From contig RFQL01000002.1 of NCBI GenBank assembly GCA_009924985.1, forward strand, positions 1-49,046: DNA of 49,046 nt, written 5' to 3'. Shown piece by piece: positions 43,933-49,046 of this stretch (its first letter is position 1; each line of letters opens with the position of its first letter). The DNA comes from Burkholderiaceae bacterium. GTDB taxonomy: Bacteria > Pseudomonadota > Gammaproteobacteria > Burkholderiales > Burkholderiaceae. The notes beneath the pieces were generated by a model that saw nothing but the letters and a program-made list of their open reading frames with translations, was not told where the DNA came from and did no database searches. The translations under genes were made by a program, and so were the position numbers.

Positions 43933-44589
43933 ATGCAAGCAAGTTCAGTGCTAATCAAAAATTTAGGCCTTATTGATTATCTAGACGCTTATATTGCAAT
44001 GCAGTCATTTACTAAAGAGCGACTACCTACTACCCCAGATGAGCTTTGGGTTGTTCAACACCCCCCTGTGTTCACACTTGGACTTACAGGAAATGCGGCC
44101 AATCTTCATCAGCCGGTTAAGCACATTCCCTTGATCGAGGTTGATCGGGGTGGTGAAATTACCTATCATGGACCTGGCCAAATTATTATTTATTTACTCT
44201 TAGATTTAAAGCGTAAAAAGCTTTTTGTCAAAGAATTAGTTCGTGCAATTGAACAATCGGTCATTGATACCTTAACTAAGTATGGGGTACTGGCAGAACG
44301 TAAGCCAGGAGCCCCAGGAATTTATATTGCAAAGCAAAATCAGGCCAGCCCCTACGAGGGTGCCAAGATTGCAGCACTTGGTTTAAAGATTACCAAGCAA
44401 TGCAGTTATCATGGCTTAGCTCTCAATGTAGCGATGGATATGAGACCTTTTGACGCAATCCACCCTTGTGGATATGAGGGTTTGCAGACCATTGATATGA
44501 AAACTCTTGGAATCAGCGAGAATATTGACTTAGTCGCTACGTGTTTAGTAGACCATTTAAAAAGGCAATTGCATCTTGTACCCGTATGA
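43933..44589 (+). CDS. lipB: Octanoyltransferase
   Basis: Transfers the octanoyl chain from acyl carrier protein to lipoate-dependent enzymes. The 218-residue product has [26 protein letters not shown] (about residues 70-95), the [15 protein letters not shown] segment, [22 protein letters not shown] containing the conserved Lys and catalytic Cys, and [15 protein letters not shown] start it at 43933; the in-frame GTG at 43903 lies inside the DUF493 gene. The stop overlaps lipA by 4 bp (ATGA). It supplies the substrate of LipA. Confidence 0.95.
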   Translation: MQASSVLIKNLGLIDYLDAYIAMQSFTKERLPTTPDELWVVQHPPVFTLGLTGNAANLHQPVKHIPLIEVDRGGEITYHGPGQIIIYLLLDLKRKKLFVKELVRAIEQSVIDTLTKYGVLAERKPGAPGIYIAKQNQASPYEGAKIAALGLKITKQCSYHGLALNVAMDMRPFDAIHPCGYEGLQTIDMKTLGISENIDLVATCLVDHLKRQLHLVPV

Positions 44590-45560
44590 TGAGTGATCCC
44601 AAAAAAGAATACGACCCGCACCAAAAACAAAAGTCAGCTGACAAGACCGCGCGTATTCCAATCAAAATTGTTCCTTTGGCGGAGATTCTTAAAAAGCCTG
44701 ATTGGATTAGGGTCAAGGCCGCGTCTAGTAGCTCTCGATTTACAGAGATTAAAAAGATCTTGCGTGAGAACCAGCTCGTGACTGTTTGTGAAGAAGCCAG
44801 TTGCCCAAATATTGGGGAATGCTTTGGTAAAGGTACGGCCACTTTTATGATCATGGGCGATAAGTGCACTAGGCGCTGCCCATTTTGTGATGTTGGGCAT
44901 GGTCGACCGGATCCTTTGGATCAAAGTGAGCCAGCCAATTTAGCCAAAACAATTGCGGCTTTAAAACTTTCGTATGTTGTTATCACAAGCGTCGACCGCG
45001 ATGATTTACGAGATGGCGGCGCGCAACATTTTGTGGATTGTATTACTCAGACCAAGAAACTCTCCCCCGCAACCCGGGTTGAAGTACTGGTTCCTGATTT
45101 TAGGAGGCGTCTAGAAAAAGCGCTAGACGTTTTTGCCAGTCATCCACTAGGTTTACCCGATGTCATGAACCATAATCTGGAGACTGTGCCCCGCCTCTAC
45201 AAGCAGGCTCGACCCGGATCGGATTACCCCCATTCATTAAAGTTACTCAAAGACTTCAAGCAGCGTTTTCCCAACATACCCACAAAAAGTGGCTTGATGG
45301 TTGGGTTGGGTGAGACCGATGCAGAGATTTTGGAGGTAATGCGCGATATGCGTGAGCATGACATTGACATGCTCACGATTGGTCAGTATCTATCTCCCTC
45401 TAATCACCATCTTCCTGTCTTGCGTTATGTGCATCCAGACGTCTTTAAAGAGTTTGAAGAAAAAGCGTATCAAATGGGATTTAGTCATGCCGCCGTTGGT
45501 GCAATGGTGCGCTCTAGTTACCATGCCGATCAACAAGCGCATGAGGCTGGTGTTGTTTAG
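44586..45560 (+). CDS. lipA: Lipoyl synthase
   Basis: Radical SAM enzyme that inserts two sulfurs into protein-bound octanoyl groups. The 324-residue protein has the auxiliary cluster motif [12 protein letters not shown] (three cysteines, CX4CX5C, near residue 72), the radical SAM motif CTRRCPFC (CX3CX2C near 97) and the conserved C-terminal [11 protein letters not shown] 44586 overlaps the lipB stop; ATG 44589 follows directly, so either may be used. The final 20 bp overlap the next lipoprotein gene. It is a SAM consumer linked to the methyl cycle elsewhere in the window. Confidence 0.96.
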   Translation: MMSDPKKEYDPHQKQKSADKTARIPIKIVPLAEILKKPDWIRVKAASSSSRFTEIKKILRENQLVTVCEEASCPNIGECFGKGTATFMIMGDKCTRRCPFCDVGHGRPDPLDQSEPANLAKTIAALKLSYVVITSVDRDDLRDGGAQHFVDCITQTKKLSPATRVEVLVPDFRRRLEKALDVFASHPLGLPDVMNHNLETVPRLYKQARPGSDYPHSLKLLKDFKQRFPNIPTKSGLMVGLGETDAEILEVMRDMREHDIDMLTIGQYLSPSNHHLPVLRYVHPDVFKEFEEKAYQMGFSHAAVGAMVRSSYHADQQAHEAGVV

Positions 45561-46167
45561 GTCTAGTCATCAGCTACGTACCCTAGCCCTTTGTATCTGC
45601 CTGGTATTTGCTTTGCCAGCATGCAGTCCTAAACTAGATTGGCGGACCATCAAAAATGACTCTCTTAATTACGCAGCTCTCTTTCCCGGTAAGCCACAGT
45701 TAATCGACCGCACTCTGAGCTATCAAAATAGTCAGCTCAAACAGTCTCTTCAATTTGTCAAAGTGGATGATGATATCTTTGCTGTGCTGACCACTGAGAT
45801 ACCAGTAGCTCTTACAAATGAGGTTGTGGCGATCGAGACTTTATTAAAAAATGCTATTTTGCAGCAGTCGATATTACCCAATCAAAGTACGCCACCTGCA
45901 TTTAATCGGGTGAGAGAAAGTAGCGCTAAGGCCGGCCCGACCAGTCAACAGAAACAAGCAAGTCAAGATTTTTTTTTAGATCTACCTCAAGCTAAACGGG
46001 TCATGCGGATTCGTTGGATTGTGCGACCTATCTCTGACGGGGGACTTTATCTTTACCAAGTTAGTGTGGTGCGGGCGCAATCGACCACGAATCCTAAATT
46101 AAGCTTAGAGTCTGCATTGGAGCAAGAGAGCATCAATATTTTTTTTGATGAGTTTCGACCAAATTAA
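45541..46167 (+). CDS. Predicted lipoprotein of unknown function
   Basis: The 208-residue product starts [28 protein letters not shown], a lipoprotein signal with lipobox LPAC near residue 28, then [12 protein letters not shown]. The mature part has no motif I recognise, apart from a [14 protein letters not shown] start reminiscent of small periplasmic domains. Start ATG 45541 is 20 bp inside lipA; GTG 45550 and TTG 45553 are alternatives. It is 5 bp from the MFS gene. Longer upstream frame (to 45352) is only read-through of lipA in another frame. Confidence 0.7.
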   Translation: MRLVLFRSSHQLRTLALCICLVFALPACSPKLDWRTIKNDSLNYAALFPGKPQLIDRTLSYQNSQLKQSLQFVKVDDDIFAVLTTEIPVALTNEVVAIETLLKNAILQQSILPNQSTPPAFNRVRESSAKAGPTSQQKQASQDFFLDLPQAKRVMRIRWIVRPISDGGLYLYQVSVVRAQSTTNPKLSLESALEQESINIFFDEFRPN

Positions 46168-46172
46168 TACGA

Positions 46173-47513
46173 ATGAGTAAAGCGCATTACTCGCACTGGT
46201 ATCGACAGCCAGATCAACATTTAGCTCTACCATTGCAGGGCACGTTTGCCTTGCGGGTCTTTCTGTGTTTTGCCTTTGCCTACTTTATGTCCTACGCATT
46301 TAGAACAATTAATGTGGTCATTGCCCCTGATCTCGTCAATGACCTAGGATTAAACAACGCAGACTTAGGCCTTCTTTCCTCTGCCTACTTTATTGGTTTT
46401 GGTGCCACACAAATCCCATTGGGATTGGCATTGGACCGTTTTGGCCCACGTATTACAGAGGCTTGGGTCATGACCCTAGCAGTCATAGGTGCATTCATTT
46501 TTGCAATTGCTGAGGATTTCATAACACTGGTGATGGCCAGAGTGCTGATTGGCATGGGCGTATCAGCCTGCTTAATGGCTGCATTTTCTGGCTTTCGGGC
46601 TTGGTATGCGCCCTCACAACAGGGACAGCTAGCGTCTGCAATGTTGGTGTGTGGAACAAGTGGCGCGCTAGCAAGTACTTGGCCTGTTCATTTAGTGACC
46701 CCTTACATCGGTTGGCGAGGTGTATTTTTAGTGATGGCAGCCTTATCATTTTTGGCCATTCTGATTTTGTATTTTGGTTTGCCGGTCAAAAAGTCTGCGC
46801 CAACAGATAAGCCAATACAGTCAACATCCGCAACGTTATCGTGGCAAAGTTATAGACCAATTTTGACCAATTCATTTTTTTGGCGCATTCTGCCATTAGG
46901 AACATTTTGCTATGGCGGTTTTATTGCTGTGCAGACACTTTGGTTTGGGCCTTGGTTAATTGAAGTAATGGATTATCCTGCTGCAACAGCGGCACAAATC
47001 GTATTTGGGTTCAATGTTGTTCTACTGCTCGCCTATCTTTTTAATGCGTGGGTCCTACCGAAGTTAGCAAGACGAGGCATTGATACGATGCGCTATATGA
47101 CCTGGATGGTAGGAATGTCGATGATCATGCAGGCGGGCGCTTATTTTTGGCAGACATCGCTTGTTTGGGTTTGGTGGTATTTATTTGCGATTACCTGCGC
47201 TTCATTTGTGCTGGCACAAAGCATCATTGTTTTGTACTTCCCGAAGCATTACTCAGGTCGAGTAAGCACAACCTATAACCTTACTCTATTTATTGGGGCA
47301 TTTATTGTTCAGTGGGGAATTGGGCACATGCTTGATTTAGGAATTGCTTTAGGCTGGAATAAAACAAGTGCCTACGATTTGGCTCTTGCAGTTTTTCTGG
47401 TAATTCAGATCTTAGGATTTATATGGTTTTTGATTGCGCCACGCTATTTTCCAATGGCTGTTTTTCATGATGATGAAAAACACGACGAGATAAGCATTAA
47501 GCCAACTAATTAA
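46173..47513 (+). CDS. Major facilitator superfamily transporter
   Basis: The 446-residue protein has about 12 predicted membrane helices. The MFS signature between helices 2 and 3 is present as GLALDRFGPRITEAW (about residues 89-103), with helices 1 (FLCFAFAYFMSYAF), 4 (VMARVLIGMGVSACLMAAF) and 7-12 clear. The N-terminus has a hydrophilic tail of about 25 residues. Substrate is not predictable; resemblance is to organic-anion/sugar-phosphate-type permeases. The stop overlaps the convergent ubiK by 4 bp. Confidence 0.88.
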   Translation: MSKAHYSHWYRQPDQHLALPLQGTFALRVFLCFAFAYFMSYAFRTINVVIAPDLVNDLGLNNADLGLLSSAYFIGFGATQIPLGLALDRFGPRITEAWVMTLAVIGAFIFAIAEDFITLVMARVLIGMGVSACLMAAFSGFRAWYAPSQQGQLASAMLVCGTSGALASTWPVHLVTPYIGWRGVFLVMAALSFLAILILYFGLPVKKSAPTDKPIQSTSATLSWQSYRPILTNSFFWRILPLGTFCYGGFIAVQTLWFGPWLIEVMDYPAATAAQIVFGFNVVLLLAYLFNAWVLPKLARRGIDTMRYMTWMVGMSMIMQAGAYFWQTSLVWVWWYLFAITCASFVLAQSIIVLYFPKHYSGRVSTTYNLTLFIGAFIVQWGIGHMLDLGIALGWNKTSAYDLALAVFLVIQILGFIWFLIAPRYFPMAVFHDDEKHDEISIKPTN

Positions 47514-47767
47514 GACTTCTTCTCTAAGGCGGTAACTTTTTCTTCAAGAACCTCTAATTTCTCACGGGTTTTAGCCAAGACCCGTGACTGTAGATCAAAC
47601 TCCTCACGAGTGACCAAGTCCATTTTCTGGAACCCTTGATTCATCATCGCCCGCACATTTTTCTCAATATCTTTGGCTGGTGAATTACGAATGGCTTCAC
47701 CTATTTTGTTTTGCATGTCGACCGCGATGGTCTGCATTTGCTCGAATAGATGACTAGATTTTTGCAT
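47510..47767 (-). CDS. ubiK: Ubiquinone biosynthesis accessory factor UbiK (BMFP/YqiC family)
   Basis: The 85-residue protein has the UbiK layout: an N-terminal amphipathic helix (IGEAIRNSPAKDIEKNVRAMM), the conserved MDLVTREEFDLQSRVLAKTREKLEVLEEKVTALE coiled-coil at the C-terminus. E. coli UbiK helps aerobic ubiquinone synthesis by the Ubi complex and forms trimers through that coiled coil. I start it at 47767; the in-frame start at 47857 gives 30 residues of junk-like sequence. The -10 predicts a leaderless message. It is divergent from the nitrogen-regulated porin gene and shares its control region. Confidence 0.88.
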   Translation of the reverse strand: MQKSSHLFEQMQTIAVDMQNKIGEAIRNSPAKDIEKNVRAMMNQGFQKMDLVTREEFDLQSRVLAKTREKLEVLEEKVTALEKKS

Positions 47768-47773
47768 CCATAA

Positions 47774-47803
47774 ATTGTAGGGGCAATGGGGAATAAACGT
47801 CGA
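47774..47803 (-). promoter_or_regulatory. ubiK promoter, leaderless, touching an NtrC-like site
   Basis: On the reverse strand TCGACG (47803-47798, 4 of 6) and TACAAT (47779-47774, 5 of 6) have an 18-bp spacer. Six bases separate the -10 from the ATG at 47767. The upstream NtrC-like site begins at 47804-47805, directly against the -35, so NtrC bound there could block RNA polymerase. Confidence 0.6.
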
Positions 47804-47804
47804 T

Positions 47805-47821
47805 TGCACTGATTTTGTGCA
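47805..47821 (+). promoter_or_regulatory. NtrC-like binding site 1
   Basis: TGCAC-N7-GTGCA exactly matches the dyad form of the NtrC consensus, and the palindrome extends by one base each side (47804-47822). It lies about 175 bp upstream of the predicted sigma-54 transcript start. Confidence 0.75.
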
Positions 47822-47839
47822 AAAAACTCTTAAATACAG

Positions 47840-47856
47840 TGCATTAATTTGGTGCA
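47840..47856 (+). promoter_or_regulatory. NtrC-like binding site 2
   Basis: TGCAT-N7-GTGCA matches the NtrC dyad with one mismatch. Its centre is 35 bp from site 1, close to 3.3 helical turns, as in enhancers where NtrC dimers bind as pairs. Confidence 0.7.
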
Positions 47857-47930
47857 AAAGCCCAATAAAACACTGCTTTTTCCCTTAATTGAACCATTAA
47901 CAGACCAACCCCAATCCTCAATAAAGTAAT

Positions 47931-47943
47931 TAAGTAATTGATT
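47931..47943 (-). promoter_or_regulatory. IHF-like site between NtrC sites and sigma-54 promoter
   Basis: On the reverse strand the sequence reads AATCAATTACTTA, a full match to WATCAANNNNTTR, set in AT-rich DNA. It is placed as IHF sites are when they loop an enhancer to a sigma-54 promoter. It overlaps a tandem 8-bp duplication, AAGTAATT twice, at 47924-47939. Confidence 0.6.
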
Positions 47944-47963
47944 TAATTAAATATTAATATTGC

Positions 47964-47979
47964 TGGCATACTTATTGCA
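47964..47979 (+). promoter_or_regulatory. Sigma-54 promoter of the porin-PII operon
   Basis: TGGCAT-N5-TTGCA matches the sigma-54 consensus TGGCAC-N5-TTGCW at every key position, with the GG and GC dinucleotides 12 bp apart. Predicted start is near 47989, giving a leader of about 40 nt with the Shine-Dalgarno TAGGAG before the ATG at 48029. Confidence 0.9.
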
Positions 47980-48028
47980 TAGTAAACGTGTAGTGATTTT
48001 TTATTCAACCAGAAAGATAGGAGTTTTT

Positions 48029-48937
48029 ATGAGCATGTTTAAGAAAACCACATTGGCACTAGCCATTGCAGCATTAGCAGGCGGAGCATTGGCACAGTCT
48101 GCACCAGCGCCCGCCCCGGCACCAGCTACTAGCCCAATTACCGCAAACGTTACTGTGGTCAATGACTATCGTTATCGCGGCATGACCCAATCCAATTTCA
48201 AACCAGCTATTCAGGGTGGATTTGATTACTCTCATGAGAGCGGCTTTTATATTGGTAACTGGAACTCGAGTATTAGTTGGATTAGTGATGGTTATCCCAC
48301 AGGTAATGGTTTGGGAGCCCCATCCTCTGCACCAGTGGAAATGGATTTTTATGCGGGATTTAAGAAGGAATTAATTGGTTCAGGATTCGCTTCTGATATT
48401 GGTATTTTGCAGTATTACTACCCTATGTCACAAGCTCCGAGAAATACTTGCGTAGCTTCTCCAACCACTGCCGCATCAGCATTAGCTAGAAATGCCTGTG
48501 GTGCAAATCCTAATACAACAGAACTTTATGCGGCTCAAAATTTTACATTTGGCCCCTTAACTGGCTTTGTGAAGGTTTCATATTCGTTGTCAAATATCTT
48601 TGGTATCAATGAGAGTACAGGCTCTTATTATCCAGATCTAACCCTGAACTACGATACGGGCTTTGCGGGCATTACTTTAAATGCTCATGTAGGTTATCAG
48701 TATGTAGCCGGAACCAAAACTGTTTCGAATGTTAAATATGATTTTAGTTACACCGACTATAAGATTGGCATAACAAAAGATTTTGGAGGTGGCTTATCTG
48801 GGGCGATTGCGTATGCTGGGACATCTCAGCCTAAAGTCGGCAGTTCTTATTTATGGTACGTCCCAAACAATGCTGCATCTCAGACATCCTCTATGGGCAA
48901 AGCCGGCGCCCTTGTCTCTCTTACCAAAACCTTCTAA
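48029..48937 (+). CDS. TorF family putative outer-membrane porin (Gcw_chp)
   Basis: The 302-residue precursor has a signal peptide (MFKKTTLALAIAALAGGALA), a Pro/Ala repeat linker (SAPAPAPAPATSP) and a beta-barrel with the family's first block TANVTVVNDYRYRGMTQSNFKPAIQGGFDYSHESGFYIGNWNSSISW. It ends in Phe (LTKTF), as outer-membrane barrels do. TAGGAG precedes the ATG by 7 nt. PII follows after 26 bp and the promoter is sigma-54/NtrC-type, so the porin likely admits a nitrogen source when ammonium is scarce. The TorF family is of unknown transport specificity. Confidence 0.9.
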   Translation: MSMFKKTTLALAIAALAGGALAQSAPAPAPAPATSPITANVTVVNDYRYRGMTQSNFKPAIQGGFDYSHESGFYIGNWNSSISWISDGYPTGNGLGAPSSAPVEMDFYAGFKKELIGSGFASDIGILQYYYPMSQAPRNTCVASPTTAASALARNACGANPNTTELYAAQNFTFGPLTGFVKVSYSLSNIFGINESTGSYYPDLTLNYDTGFAGITLNAHVGYQYVAGTKTVSNVKYDFSYTDYKIGITKDFGGGLSGAIAYAGTSQPKVGSSYLWYVPNNAASQTSSMGKAGALVSLTKTF

Positions 48938-48963
48938 TTCCCCTCACTCTCCAGGAGATATGC

Positions 48964-49046
48964 ATGAAATTGATTACCGCAATCATCAAGCCTTTCAAGC
49001 TTGACGAGGTGCGCGAAGCTCTCTCAGAAGTTGGGGTTTCGGGCAT
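48964..49046 (+). CDS. glnK: Nitrogen regulatory protein PII, N-terminus (cut by window end)
   Basis: The 27 residues available, MKLITAIIKPFKLDEVREAL and onward to SEVGVSG, are the start of a PII signal protein; the rest, including the uridylylated Tyr51, lies outside. AGGAG lies 7 nt upstream. Placement behind a sigma-54/NtrC promoter suggests GlnK rather than GlnB, with amtB expected next, which cannot be seen here. It would share the porin transcript. Confidence 0.88.
   Translation, partial: MKLITAIIKPFKLDEVREALSEVGVSG

Noticed and set aside
1-49046. Mobile elements, CRISPR arrays, tRNA or rRNA genes
   Set aside because: No transposase, integrase, regularly spaced repeats or cloverleaf-like sequence was found by eye on either strand; gene content and spacing look like uninterrupted core genome.

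Overview
The window looks like a Burkholderiaceae chromosome, most likely Polynucleobacter or a close relative. The evidence is the AT-leaning but dense gene layout, the Burkholderiales-type content (PhaM, DUF1840, TorF-type porin, split MetH, AceK, an SAH riboswitch before ahcY) and gene order I associate with that group. The species assignment is inference; no rRNA or marker comparison was possible. There are about 48 protein genes, very short gaps, many 1-4 bp overlaps, and no intergenic stretch above 300 bp. I see no insertion sequence, phage, CRISPR or tRNA, so this is core genome.

Layout. 1-4573: one-carbon/activated methyl cycle: a cut-off lpxL-type acyltransferase, then metK, ahcY and metF forward, with convergent fau. 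4603-8602: slt, an NDUFA9-like protein and cca, translationally coupled. 8596-15292: midA (reverse), a pteridine-reductase-like SDR, folB, ttcA, glmU and glmS. 15377-21257: a complete tripartite RND efflux operon. 21261-27072: a frameshifted GST, a flavin reductase, a small lipoprotein, an acuI-type reductase, aceK, an MBL hydrolase and phaM. 27124-33033: methionine synthase in two genes, DUF1840, and a disrupted argS. 33089-34353: SPOR protein and DsbA. 34365-39139: a five-gene reverse operon (glutathione peroxidase, FAD amine oxidase, DUF1365, CFA synthase, SDR) resembling membrane-lipid modification/oxidative stress clusters. 39270-42541: rfaE2, coaX, birA, VanZ-like. 42581-46167: ferredoxin-like protein, hydrolase, DUF493, lipB, lipA, lipoprotein. 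46173-49046: MFS transporter, ubiK, and a nitrogen-regulated porin-PII operon cut by the window end.

How the genes work together: MetK, AhcY, MetF and MetH form the SAM-SAH-homocysteine-methionine cycle. ahcY has a recognisable SAH riboswitch whose pseudoknot strand overlaps a terminator stem. The metK leader has a different architecture that I do not recognise: two hairpins whose loops are perfectly complementary over 8 nt. The porin-PII operon has two NtrC-like sites, an IHF-like site and a sigma-54 promoter in canonical order.

Three points deserve attention. First, the metK leader is a candidate undescribed regulatory RNA. Second, -10 hexamers lie almost exactly 6 nt before start codons at about ten transcription-unit starts, implying widespread leaderless mRNAs. 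Third, argS carries an apparent 23-nt deletion removing half of its HIGH motif, and a GST gene carries a 2-nt (or 1-nt) frameshift; these are either sequence errors or true gene decay, and the argS case matters because the enzyme is essential.
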